Below, piece by piece: positions 17,370 through 25,830 of a DNA stretch of 64,000 nucleotides. The stretch covers positions 1 to 64,000 of the forward strand of contig NZ_JALGBX010000023.1 of NCBI RefSeq assembly GCF_022808175.1, in the 5' to 3' direction. The DNA comes from Streptomyces sp. AP-93 (GTDB lineage: Bacteria > Actinomycetota > Actinomycetes > Streptomycetales > Streptomycetaceae). The notes below the pieces were generated by a model. That model made no database searches, was not told the origin of the DNA, and saw only the letters and a list, made by a program, of their open reading frames with translations. The translations under genes were made by a program, and so were the position numbers. Each line of letters starts with the position of its first letter. The stretch's first letter is position 1.

Positions 17370-18545
17370 TCAGCGGTCCGTGGCTCCGGCCGGAGCGGTC
17401 CCCAGGATCGTCTCCACCGCACGGCTGATCTCCACCCCCGTGAGATCCGCCCGCGCGGTCAGTCGCAGCCGGGAGATGCCGTCCGGTACCGACGGCGGCC
17501 GGAAGCACCCCACGGACAGACCTGCCTCGCGGCAGTCGGCGGCCCAGCGCAGTGCCGCCGCGGCCGACGGGGCCCGTACCGACACCACGGCCGCGTCCGG
17601 CCGGGCCGCGGTCAGGCCGGACGCGGTGAGCCGCCCGTACAGCTCGGCGGCCACCGCGCGGGCGCGGTCCGCGCGCTCCGGCTCCCGCTCCAGCAGGCGC
17701 AGGGCGGCCAGTGCGGCGCCCGTCGCGGCCGGGGCCAGCCCGGTGTCGAAGATGAAGGTCCGCGCCGTGTTGACCAGGTGCCGGATCACCTTGGCCGGGC
17801 CGAGCACCGCCCCGCCCTGACTGCCCAGGGACTTCGAGAGGGTCAGCGTCGCGACCACTCCGGGAGCCCCCGCGAGCCCGGCGGCGTGCAGCGCCCCGCG
17901 GCCGCCCTCGCCCAGGACCCCGAGGCCGTGCGCGTCGTCCACGAGCAGGGCCGCACCCTCGGCCCGGCAGGCCTCGGCGTGCGCCGCGAGCGGGGCGGCG
18001 TCCCCGTCGACCGAGAACACCGAGTCGGTGACCAGCAGCGCCCGCCCCCGGTGGGCGGCGAGGGTCTTGCGGGCGGTGTCCGGGTCGGAGTGCGGGACGA
18101 CGGCGGTCTCGGCGCGCGACAGCCGGCAGCCGTCCACGATCGAGGCGTGGTTGCCCGCGTCGGAGACCACCAGGGTGCCCCGGTCGCTGAGCGCGGTGAC
18201 GGCGGCCAGATTGGCCGCGTATCCCGAGGAGAGCACCAGCGCCGCCTCGAAGCCGCAGAAGGCGGCCAGCTCCCGCTCGAGCTCCGCATGAAGTTCGGTC
18301 GTGCCCGTGACGAGACGTGATCCAGTGGCTCCGGCCCCCCAGCGCTCGGCCGCCTCGCGCGCGCCCCGCACCGTTTCGGGGTGCCGGGACAGCCCGAGGT
18401 AGTCGTTGCTCGCGAGATCGAGGAGCGGGGAGGACGCCGGACGCGGACGCAGCGTCCGGACGAGTCCGGCGTCCTCCCTGGCCCGCTCCGCCTCGTCGAT
18501 CCAGGAGAAGACGTCCACGGGGGCGGGGGTGTGCTGGTGCGGCAT
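17370..18545 (-). CDS. bioF: 8-amino-7-oxononanoate synthase
   Basis: A 391-residue PLP enzyme condensing pimeloyl-ACP or -CoA with L-alanine in biotin synthesis. SNDYLGLSRHP opens the alpha-oxoamine synthase core. GSRLVTGTTELHAELE, DDAHGLG and TLSKSLGSQGG (lysine for PLP) follow in order. ATG at 18545 (MPHQHTPAPV) is chosen over the extension to 18635. It is divergent from bioBAD; the 157-bp gap holds GTGTG-GCGATA-CACAC (18618-18633) as a possible operator. No bioC or bioH is present here. Confidence 0.95.
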   Translation of the reverse strand: MPHQHTPAPVDVFSWIDEAERAREDAGLVRTLRPRPASSPLLDLASNDYLGLSRHPETVRGAREAAERWGAGATGSRLVTGTTELHAELERELAAFCGFEAALVLSSGYAANLAAVTALSDRGTLVVSDAGNHASIVDGCRLSRAETAVVPHSDPDTARKTLAAHRGRALLVTDSVFSVDGDAAPLAAHAEACRAEGAALLVDDAHGLGVLGEGGRGALHAAGLAGAPGVVATLTLSKSLGSQGGAVLGPAKVIRHLVNTARTFIFDTGLAPAATGAALAALRLLEREPERADRARAVAAELYGRLTASGLTAARPDAAVVSVRAPSAAAALRWAADCREAGLSVGCFRPPSVPDGISRLRLTARADLTGVEISRAVETILGTAPAGATDR

Positions 18546-18702
18546 CGACGGTCCTCGAGTTTTTGTCGGCAGTCCACAGACCTGCCCGACCCTAACCGCC
18601 CGTGACCCGTGCGTCAGGTGTGGCGATACACACACTCAGTTCCGGCCATGTTGTTCGGTCTCTCCTTGGCCGGGAGTGCCCGGGTGGGACAGGATCGACG
18701 TC

Positions 18703-19941
18703 ATGGACCTGCTGAACACCCTCGTGGACAAGGGGCTGCGGCGTGAGCTGCCGACCCGCGAAGAGGCACTCGCCGTGCTGGCGACCTCTGACGACGAACT
18801 GCTCGACGTGGTGGCCGCGGCCGGCAAGGTGCGCCGCCAGTGGTTCGGCCGCCGGGTCAAGCTGAACTACCTGGTCAACCTGAAGTCGGGGCTCTGCCCC
18901 GAAGACTGCTCGTACTGTTCCCAGCGGCTGGGATCGAAGGCCGAGATCCTCAAGTACACGTGGCTGAAGCCCGAGGAGGCCTCCCAGGCAGCGGCCGCGG
19001 GCGTCGCCGGCGGGGCGAAGCGGGTGTGCCTGGTGGCGAGCGGGCGCGGTCCGACGGACCGCGACGTGGACCGCGTGGGCAAGACGATCGAGGCCATCAA
19101 GGAGCAGAACGAGGGCGTCGAGGTGTGCGCCTGCCTCGGCCTGCTGTCGGACGGCCAGGCCGAGCGCCTGAAGGATGCGGGCGCCGATGCCTACAACCAC
19201 AACCTCAACACGTCCGAGGCCACGTACGGCACGATCACCAAGACCCACACCTACGCGGACCGGGTCGACACGGTGCAGAAGGCGCACGCCGCCGGCCTGT
19301 CGGCCTGCTCGGGCCTGATCGCGGGCATGGGCGAGAGCGACGAGGACCTCGTCGACGTCGTCTACGCGCTGCGCGAGCTCGACAGCGACTCGGTCCCCGT
19401 CAACTTCCTGATCCCCTTCGAGGGCACCCCGCTCGCCAAGGAGTGGAACCTCACCCCGCAGCGCGCCCTGCGGATCCTGGCGATGGTCCGCTTCGTCTGC
19501 CCCGACGTCGAGGTCCGCATCGCGGGCGGCCGAGAGGTGCACCTGCGCACCCTCCAGCCGCTGGCGCTGCACGTGGCGAACTCAATCTTCCTGGGCGACT
19601 ACCTGACCAGTGAGGGCCAGGCCGGACAGTCCGACCTCGACATGATCGCGGACGCCGGTTTCGAGGTCGAGGGCGCCGGTACGACGACCCTTCCCGCGCA
19701 CCGCTCCGACGTCGCGGCGGCGGCCACCGGCGGCTGTGGTTCGAAGGGCTCCGGCGCCTCGCTCTGCGGCTCCTCCGCCACGGCGGACGAGGCCGGCTGC
19801 GGTTCGGCGTGCGGCGGCTGCTCGGGGCACGCCGGGCACGAGGCCCCCGTACCCGCCCAGGCGGAGGCGGGCGAGGTCCGGTCGGGTCTGGTGGCGGTAC
19901 GCCGCCGCGGTGCGGGAACGGATCTCGCGCCCAATGCCTGA
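18703..19941 (+). CDS. bioB: Biotin synthase with cysteine-rich C-terminal extension
   Basis: A 412-residue radical SAM enzyme inserting sulfur into dethiobiotin. CPEDCSYC binds the SAM [4Fe-4S] cluster. Cysteines in RVCLVAS, EVCACLG and SACSGL and the arginine in VRIAGGREVHL match the auxiliary cluster ligands. After the barrel ends near residue 335, an extra tail of about 70 residues carries five cysteines (GGCGS, SLCGS, then CGSACGGC), absent from E. coli BioB. Mycobacterial BioB needs a small auxiliary protein, BsaP; whether this tail replaces it is inference. ATG at 18703. bioA overlaps the 3' end by 8 bp. Confidence 0.96.
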   Translation: MDLLNTLVDKGLRRELPTREEALAVLATSDDELLDVVAAAGKVRRQWFGRRVKLNYLVNLKSGLCPEDCSYCSQRLGSKAEILKYTWLKPEEASQAAAAGVAGGAKRVCLVASGRGPTDRDVDRVGKTIEAIKEQNEGVEVCACLGLLSDGQAERLKDAGADAYNHNLNTSEATYGTITKTHTYADRVDTVQKAHAAGLSACSGLIAGMGESDEDLVDVVYALRELDSDSVPVNFLIPFEGTPLAKEWNLTPQRALRILAMVRFVCPDVEVRIAGGREVHLRTLQPLALHVANSIFLGDYLTSEGQAGQSDLDMIADAGFEVEGAGTTTLPAHRSDVAAAATGGCGSKGSGASLCGSSATADEAGCGSACGGCSGHAGHEAPVPAQAEAGEVRSGLVAVRRRGAGTDLAPNA

Positions 19942-21256
19942 TCAGCGCCACGCGCCCGACGCGCTGCCGGCCCGCGAACTGCTCGCGCTGGACCGGCAGC
20001 ACGTCTGGCACCCGTACGGCCCCATGCCCGGACGGCAGGAGCCGCTCGTCATCGCCTCCGCCTCGGGGGTCCGCCTCCGGCTGGCCGAGCCGTCGCAGGG
20101 GCAGGACGATCTGGTCGACGGCATGTCCTCCTGGTGGTCGGCGATCCACGGGTACAACCACCCGGCGCTGAACGAGGCCGTCACGGGCCAGCTCGGCCGG
20201 ATGTCACACGTGATGTTCGGCGGGCTCACCCACGAGCCCGCCGTCCGGCTGGCCGCCAGGCTCGTCGAGCTCACCCCGGCCGGTCTGGAGCACGTCTTCC
20301 TCGCCGACTCGGGCTCGGTCTCGGTCGAGGTCGCGGTGAAGATGTGCCTCCAGTACTGGCGTTCGGTGGGACGCCCCGAGAAGAGCCGCCTGCTCACCTG
20401 GCGCGGCGGCTACCACGGGGACACCTGGCAGCCGATGGCCGTCTGCGACCCCGAGGGCGGCATGCACGAGCTGTGGTCGGGCATCCTCCCGCGCCAGCTC
20501 TTCGCGGACGCCCCGCCGAGCGGCTTCTCCGCTCCCCTGGACGAGTCCTACGTCGCCCACCTGCGCTCCCTGTTCGCCGCGCACCGGGACGAACTGGCGG
20601 CCGTGATCGTGGAACCGGTGGTCCAGGGCGCGGGCGGCATGCGCTTCCACAACCCGGGCTACCTCCGGGTGCTGCGGGAGCTGTGCGACGAGTTCGACGT
20701 GCTGCTGATCCTGGACGAGATCGCCACGGGCTTCGGCCGCACGGGCGCACTGTTCGCGGCGGACCACGCCGGGATCACCCCGGACGTGATGTGCCTGGGC
20801 AAGGCGCTGACCGGCGGTTACCTCACCCTGTCCGCGACGCTCTGCACGGAGCGGGTCGCGGACGGCATCTCGCGCGGCGAGGTCCCGGTCCTGGCCCACG
20901 GACCGACCTTCATGGGCAACCCGCTGGCCACCGCGGTGGCCCTGGCCTCCATCGACCTGCTGCTCGGCCAGGACTGGCAGGGCGAGGTCAAGCGCATCGA
21001 GGCGGCCCTGCTGGAGGGCCTGGCCCCGGCCGCCGGTCTGCCGGGCGTCCGGGAGGTACGGGTCCTGGGCGCGATCGGCGTCATCCAGCTGGACCACCCG
21101 GTCGACATGGCCCGCACGACGGCGGCGGCGGTCCGGGAGGGCGTCTGGCTGCGCCCGTTCCGGGACCTGATCTACACGATGCCGCCGTACGTGACGAGCG
21201 ACGCCGACGTGGCCCGCATCTGCCGGGCCGTGGTCTCGGCCGCGAAGGAGGCCTGA
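19934..21256 (+). CDS. bioA: Adenosylmethionine--8-amino-7-oxononanoate aminotransferase
   Basis: A 440-residue class III aminotransferase converting 8-amino-7-oxononanoate to 7,8-diaminopelargonate with SAM as amino donor. HVWHPYGPM near the N-terminus and DGMSSWWSAIHGYNHP are BioA signatures. LDEIATGFGRTG and CLGKALTGGYLTL (lysine for PLP) are the class III motifs. ATG at 19934 overlaps the end of bioB by 8 bp; upstream in-frame sequence belongs to bioB. It is followed one base later by bioD. Confidence 0.96.
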   Translation: MPDQRHAPDALPARELLALDRQHVWHPYGPMPGRQEPLVIASASGVRLRLAEPSQGQDDLVDGMSSWWSAIHGYNHPALNEAVTGQLGRMSHVMFGGLTHEPAVRLAARLVELTPAGLEHVFLADSGSVSVEVAVKMCLQYWRSVGRPEKSRLLTWRGGYHGDTWQPMAVCDPEGGMHELWSGILPRQLFADAPPSGFSAPLDESYVAHLRSLFAAHRDELAAVIVEPVVQGAGGMRFHNPGYLRVLRELCDEFDVLLILDEIATGFGRTGALFAADHAGITPDVMCLGKALTGGYLTLSATLCTERVADGISRGEVPVLAHGPTFMGNPLATAVALASIDLLLGQDWQGEVKRIEAALLEGLAPAAGLPGVREVRVLGAIGVIQLDHPVDMARTTAAAVREGVWLRPFRDLIYTMPPYVTSDADVARICRAVVSAAKEA

Positions 21257-21257
21257 C

Positions 21258-21959
21258 GTGGCGGTGCTGATGGTCTCGGGGACGGGGACCGAGATCGGCA
21301 AGACGGTCGTCACCTCGGCCGTCGCGGCGGCCGCGCTCGCCGCGGGTCTCTCGGTGGCCGTACTGAAGCCGGCCCAGACCGGCGTCGGCCCCGACGAGCC
21401 CGGAGACGCGGCGGAGGTCGGCCGGCTGGCCGGCCCCGCCGTCACCGCGGTGGAGCTGGCCCGCTACCCGGAGCCGTTGGCCCCGGACACGGCGGCCCGG
21501 CGCGCGGGTCTCCCCACGGTGTCCCCGGAGCGGATCGCGGAGGCGGCCCGCGAGCTCGCCCTCTCCCACGACCTGGTCCTGGTCGAGGGCGCGGGCGGCC
21601 TCCTGGTCCGCTTCGACGAGGCCGGCCACACCCTGGCGGACGCGGCCCGCCTGCTCGGCGCTCCGGTGCTGATCGTGGCTCCGGCGGGCCTCGGCACGCT
21701 CAACTCCACCGCCCTGACGGCCGAAGCCCTCCGGGCCCGGGGCCTGACCTCCCCGGGCGTGGTCATCGGCAGCTGGCCGGCCGAACCGGACCTGGCGTCC
21801 CGCTGCAACCTCGCCGACCTGCCCTCGGTCTCCGCGCTCCCCCTCCTGGGCGCGGTCCCGGCCGGGGCCGGCACCCTCCCCCCGGCCGCGTTCCGCAGCT
21901 CGGCGCCCGCCTGGCTCGCCGCCTCGCTGCACGGCACCTGGCAGGCGCCCGCGGGCTGA
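21258..21959 (+). CDS. bioD: ATP-dependent dethiobiotin synthetase
   Basis: A 233-residue enzyme closing the ureido ring of dethiobiotin with CO2 and ATP. GTGTEIGKTVVTSAV is the P-loop, LKPAQTGV the substrate lysine region, and VEGAGGLLVRF the Mg/ATP motif. GTG at 21258 lies one base after the bioA stop. Last gene of bioBAD, followed by a perfect 19-bp hairpin. Confidence 0.95.
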   Translation: MAVLMVSGTGTEIGKTVVTSAVAAAALAAGLSVAVLKPAQTGVGPDEPGDAAEVGRLAGPAVTAVELARYPEPLAPDTAARRAGLPTVSPERIAEAARELALSHDLVLVEGAGGLLVRFDEAGHTLADAARLLGAPVLIVAPAGLGTLNSTALTAEALRARGLTSPGVVIGSWPAEPDLASRCNLADLPSVSALPLLGAVPAGAGTLPPAAFRSSAPAWLAASLHGTWQAPAG

Positions 21960-21975
21960 CCCCGCCTCCGACGGC

Positions 21976-22023
21976 GGACCGGCGGGGGCGAGGCTCCGTA
22001 GAGCGCCTCGCCCCCGCCGGTCC
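21976..22023 (+). terminator. 19-bp perfect hairpin after bioD
   Basis: Arms 21976-21994 and 22005-22023 are perfectly complementary around the 10-base loop TCCGTAGAGC. It begins 17 bp after the bioD stop and has no T tail, as is common for Streptomyces terminators. Confidence 0.8.
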
Positions 22024-22113
22024 GTGAGGCCGGACGGGGGAACGGGCGGTGCCGCGCGGTCACCCGGCAGTGTCGTGATGGGCAGTCACGGCGGGGCGGA
22101 TGAGGATCGGGGG

Positions 22114-22980
22114 GTGGGCTTCCTCGTGCCGGTCCTCTTCGCGCTGTTCGCGGCGCTCAGCAACGCGCTCGCGACCGTCCTCCAGCGGCGGGCGGCGCTC
22201 ACCGTGCCGCAGAGCGACGGATTCCGCTTCGGGCTGGTGCTCGACCTGCTGCGCCAGCCGCTCTGGATCGGCGGGATCCTGGCCGTGATCGCGGCCGGTG
22301 CAGGGCAGGCCGTGGCACTGGCCACGGGCGCGCTGGCCCTCGTACAGCCCCTGTTCGTCCTGGAACTGCCGCTCGCCCTCCTGATCGCCTCTCTGGTGAC
22401 GCGGACCCGGATGCCGGGGCCGTTGTGGCTCGCCGTGGGAGGAGTGGTGGCCGGGCTCGGGATCGTGCTGGTGGCCGCCTCACCGACGGGGAACCGTACG
22501 GATGTGCCGGTCGACCGGTGGGTCATGGCCCTGGCCGCGTGCGCCGTGGCGGTGGCGGTGTTCGCCGTGGTTGCCCTGCGACAGCGGCCCGGCCGGATGC
22601 GGGCCGGCTGCCTCGGCGCGGCCACCGCCGTCTGCTACGCGCTGACCGCCGCGCTGATGAAGTCGGCCATGCACGTGCTCGACGAGGGCGGCCTCGGCGC
22701 CTTCCTGCGCACCTGGGAGACCTACGCCTTCGCCGCGACCGGCATCTGCGCCCTGCTGCTCCTCGAACACGCCATGCAGGGCGGCCCGCTGGTCGCCTCG
22801 CAGCCCGCGCTGACGCTCGGCGACGCGGGCGTGAGCGTCGCGCTGGGGGTGCTGCTGTACGAGGAACACCTGCGGACCCACTGGTGGTTGCTGCCGCAGC
22901 TGCTGGGCCTCTCCCTGATCTGCGCCGGAGTCCTCGCCCTGGCCCGGCACAGCGCGGGGACCGATGCCGACACGACGTGA
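22114..22980 (+). CDS. DMT-superfamily (EamA/NIPA-like) membrane protein
   Basis: About 288 residues with roughly nine hydrophobic helices and very short loops, consistent with the drug/metabolite transporter superfamily. ALFAALSNALATVLQRRAAL opens the first helix and a duplicated half begins near DRWVMALAACAVAVAVFAVV. The substrate is unknown. The open frame extends upstream; GTG at 22114 places the start directly before the first helix and behind a GAGG, while ATG at 22078 is the alternative with no visible ribosome site. It converges on the lipoprotein gene across a GGCCCC-T-GGGGCC hairpin (22993-23005). Confidence 0.85.
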   Translation: MGFLVPVLFALFAALSNALATVLQRRAALTVPQSDGFRFGLVLDLLRQPLWIGGILAVIAAGAGQAVALATGALALVQPLFVLELPLALLIASLVTRTRMPGPLWLAVGGVVAGLGIVLVAASPTGNRTDVPVDRWVMALAACAVAVAVFAVVALRQRPGRMRAGCLGAATAVCYALTAALMKSAMHVLDEGGLGAFLRTWETYAFAATGICALLLLEHAMQGGPLVASQPALTLGDAGVSVALGVLLYEEHLRTHWWLLPQLLGLSLICAGVLALARHSAGTDADTT

Positions 22981-23013
22981 GCCGCCGGCTCCGGCCCCTG
23001 GGGCCGCCTGTCG

Positions 23014-23694
23014 TCAGTGGCCTCCGCGGGGCTCCAGGCAGCCGCCCTCGACGTACATCCCGTGGGCCAGGACGGCCACCGGCGGGCCCAGCCGCCCCGT
23101 CACGCACGGGCCGCTCTCGGGAACCGACAGGACGAACGAGACGTTCACCGCCCCGGATCCGTAGACGCCCCCGCCGTCGAACCCGTACCCCAGCCCGGTC
23201 AGGACCGCACGGAGCTCCTCGGCCGTGTGCGGCGCGCCCTTCCCGCCGGCGCCGTTCATCACCGCCGCCTTGATCCGTGCGGCGTGCGCGTCACCCCGGC
23301 ACCGGGCCCCGGGGGTGAGCTGCGCCTGCTGCTTGTAGGCGTGGTTCTCCGCGTACTTGCGTGCCTCGGGAGCCGTCGGCAGCTCTCGCGCCGTGGCCGC
23401 GGGATCCGTCGACGGCTCTCGTGCAGTGGCCCCGGGGCTCGCACCGCCCGTCCCCACGTCCGCGCACCGCGCCGCGATCGCGGGGAACAGCTTGTCGTGG
23501 CGCGCGACCGCGGCGGCCGCCTGCGCCGCATGGTCCACGGAGGGGGCCGCGGACGGCGCCGGGGGCTCCTGCGCACCCCCGGCGCCCGCGGTCCTCGTAC
23601 CGCAGCCGGTCAGCGCGATCGCTCCGGCGGCGAGGAGCAGGGGCAGGGGGAGGACACCTACGCGGGGGCGGGGGCCGGTGCGGGGCGTCGTCAC
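23014..23694 (-). CDS. Putative lipoprotein
   Basis: A 226-residue protein with a basic N-terminus, hydrophobic stretch (VLPLPLLLAAGAIALTGC) and lipobox ALTGC, so likely anchored outside the cell. An Ala/Pro linker follows, then a C-terminal region with GLGYGFDGGGVYGSGAVNVSFVL and cysteines in RCRGD, GPCVTG and GGCLEP that may form disulfides. I do not recognise the family. GTG at 23694 overlaps the stop of the upstream GNAT gene (GTGA), so the two are translationally coupled. Confidence 0.82.
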   Translation of the reverse strand: MTTPRTGPRPRVGVLPLPLLLAAGAIALTGCGTRTAGAGGAQEPPAPSAAPSVDHAAQAAAAVARHDKLFPAIAARCADVGTGGASPGATAREPSTDPAATARELPTAPEARKYAENHAYKQQAQLTPGARCRGDAHAARIKAAVMNGAGGKGAPHTAEELRAVLTGLGYGFDGGGVYGSGAVNVSFVLSVPESGPCVTGRLGPPVAVLAHGMYVEGGCLEPRGGH

Positions 23695-24122
23695 GCCGTC
23701 TCCACCAGCGGCTTGACCCAGCGCCGCCAGCGATCCTCGCGGTGGTAGCCGGCGGCGGCCCACGCCCGCTGCGCGCGCTCGTTCGATTCGAGGACCATCG
23801 CGTCACCGCGGCGGCCCCCGACGGCGACGAAACGCCGTTCGGCCGCATCCAGGAGCGCCGTGGCGATCCCCTGGCGACGACGGGACGGCAGTACGGCGAG
23901 CCGGTACAGGGACGCCCGCCAGCCGTCCCAGCCGGCGATCACGGATCCGACCAGGACCCCGTCGCATTCCGCGAGGATCAGCGCCTCGGGATCACGGGTG
24001 ACGAGCCGGGTCACTCCGTCCGCGTCGTCCGTGATCGACGTGCCCTCCGCCGCTTCCTTCCAGAAGGCGAGCACGGTCTCGGCATCGGCCGGCACGGCGG
24101 CCCGTATGTGCAGATCGGTCAT
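23691..24122 (-). CDS. GNAT family N-acetyltransferase
   Basis: A 143-residue single-domain acetyltransferase. LAVLPSRRRQGIATALLDAAE is the acetyl-CoA pyrophosphate-binding motif A, and ESNERAQRAWAAAGYHRED the typical end of the fold. The substrate is unknown. ATG at 24122 (MTDLHIRAAVPAD) is the natural start; the upstream extension is low-complexity. It forms a two-gene unit with the lipoprotein. Confidence 0.9.
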   Translation of the reverse strand: MTDLHIRAAVPADAETVLAFWKEAAEGTSITDDADGVTRLVTRDPEALILAECDGVLVGSVIAGWDGWRASLYRLAVLPSRRRQGIATALLDAAERRFVAVGGRRGDAMVLESNERAQRAWAAAGYHREDRWRRWVKPLVETA

Positions 24123-24489
24123 GGCCGGGAGCCAAGCACGACCGGCCGGTGGCCCGCCACCGACTTCCGCCCAGCGAGACGTACCGGTGTGCGCACCCGC
24201 GCCCATCTCCCGGACGCCGAGGCGGGATCGATGCGAAGATCGTTCACATACGGGCCCAGCACGGCGTCCCGGCAGCCCGGCATCGACACGGCGCCATCGG
24301 CACGACGGCATCGGCATCACGGCCACTTTGCCTTTCCTTTACCATGTAGTCAGCTGTTCCCCTCCTCCCCTCGATCGAAAGGTGTGAGCGTCCGTCCATG
24401 GGCGAGCCTCCCAGTCCCCTCCCCTCCCGTCCGCGACAGCGCGCGACACCCCTCCTCCTGGCTGATCATGGGACGGAGGTGAAGGACCG
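24123..24489 (+). other. 367-bp divergent gap before the CNNM/HlyC pair
   Basis: The stretch contains an A/T-richer segment around 24326-24352 (TTTGCCTTTCCTTTACCATG), pyrimidine-rich runs and several short GCATCG repeats (24278-24318). It probably carries the promoters of both flanking genes and a leader of more than 100 bases for the plus-strand gene. I recognise no known riboswitch or small ORF in it. Confidence 0.5.
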
Positions 24490-25830
24490 ATGACCGAAGT
24501 GCTCCTGCTCGTCGTGGCGCTGCTGCTCTGCCTTGCCTGCGGAGTCTTCGTCGCGGCCGAGTTCTCGCTGACCACCATCGAGCGCAGCGAACTGGAACGG
24601 GCCGTCAAGCGCGGCGAGCGCGGCGCCGACAGCGCCCTGACCGCGGTCCGCAGCCTGACGTTCCAGCTCTCCGGCGCCCAGCTCGGCATCACGGTGACCG
24701 GCCTGGTCATCGGCATGATCTCCAAGCCCTCGATCGCCGCCCTCCTCAAGGGCCCCTTCGAGGCCATGGGCCTGTCCGCCGGAGCGGCGTCCTCCACCGC
24801 CCTGGTCCTCGGCACGGTGCTGTCGACCGTGGTCCTGATGGTCGTGGGCGAGCTCGTCCCCAAGAACTGGGCGATCTCCTCTCCGCTGGCCGTCGCCAAG
24901 CGGGTCGCCACCGCGCAGCGGGTCTTCAGCCGCGCCTTCAGGCCCCTCATCAGTCATCTGAACACCACGGCGAACCACATGGTCCGCCGGTTCGGCATGG
25001 AGCCCGCCGAGGAGCTCGCCTCGGCGCGCACGCCGCAGGAGCTGGCGGCCCTGGCCCGGCACTCCGCGAAGGCGGGCGCCCTGGAGAAGGACACCGCCGA
25101 GCTGTTCATGCGGACCTTGAACCTCGCCGACCTGACCGCGGAGAACGTCATGACCCCGCGGGTCCAGGTCACCGCCCTGGAGCTACAGACCACCGCCGAG
25201 GACGTGGCGAACGCGACGCTGGCCACCGGACTGTCGCGCTTCCCCGTCTACCGGGGCAACCTCGACAGCGTCGTCGGCACCGTCCACATCAAGGACGTAC
25301 TGGCCCTGCCCGCCGAGGAGCGCCACCACCACCCCGTGTCCTCGCTGCTGCGCGAACCCCTCCTCGTACCGGAGTCCCTGACCGTGGACCGGCTGCTGGA
25401 CCGGCTGTCCGGGAAGCAGACGATGGCCGTGGTCATCGACGAGTACGGCGGCACGGCCGGTGTGGCCACGCTGGAGGACATCGTCGAGGAGGTCGTCGGC
25501 GAGGTCCGCGACGAGCACGACCCGCACGAGACCCCCGACCTGGCCCCGGCCGGGGAGGACGCCTCCGGGCGCGCCCTGTTCTCCGCGGACGGCTCCGCGC
25601 GCACCGACCAGCTCGAGCGGATCGGGCTGCGCGTGCCGGACGGCCCGTACGAGACGCTGGCCGGTCTGATAGCGACCGAGCTGGGGCGGATCCCGCTGGT
25701 CGGCGACAGCCTGGAGCTCGACGGCTGGCGGCTGGACGTGGTGGACGCGAGTGGGCGGCGGGCCGCGCGGGTGCTGCTGCACGTGCCGGCCGAACCGACC
25801 CCCGGTAATGGTGTGGAGGAGACCCGATGA
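24490..25830 (+). CDS. CNNM/HlyC-CorC family membrane protein (full-length)
   Basis: A 446-residue protein with three recognisable parts: an N-terminal DUF21/CNNM transmembrane domain (about residues 1-190, with AAEFSLTTIERSELERAVKRG and GELVPKNWAI), a CBS pair (about 200-320, with MTPRVQVTALEL and YGGTAGVATLEDIVEEVVGEV), and a C-terminal CorC/HlyC domain (about 345-430). Relatives act in Mg2+/Co2+ efflux or homeostasis. ATG at 24490. The stop overlaps the start of a shorter paralogue (ATGA), suggesting that the two work as a pair. Confidence 0.92.
   Translation: MTEVLLLVVALLLCLACGVFVAAEFSLTTIERSELERAVKRGERGADSALTAVRSLTFQLSGAQLGITVTGLVIGMISKPSIAALLKGPFEAMGLSAGAASSTALVLGTVLSTVVLMVVGELVPKNWAISSPLAVAKRVATAQRVFSRAFRPLISHLNTTANHMVRRFGMEPAEELASARTPQELAALARHSAKAGALEKDTAELFMRTLNLADLTAENVMTPRVQVTALELQTTAEDVANATLATGLSRFPVYRGNLDSVVGTVHIKDVLALPAEERHHHPVSSLLREPLLVPESLTVDRLLDRLSGKQTMAVVIDEYGGTAGVATLEDIVEEVVGEVRDEHDPHETPDLAPAGEDASGRALFSADGSARTDQLERIGLRVPDGPYETLAGLIATELGRIPLVGDSLELDGWRLDVVDASGRRAARVLLHVPAEPTPGNGVEETR

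Noticed and set aside
24123..24489. Leader before the CNNM pair considered a magnesium riboswitch
   Set aside because: I could not recognise conserved M-box or ydaO-type core elements; only a long pyrimidine-rich leader is evident.
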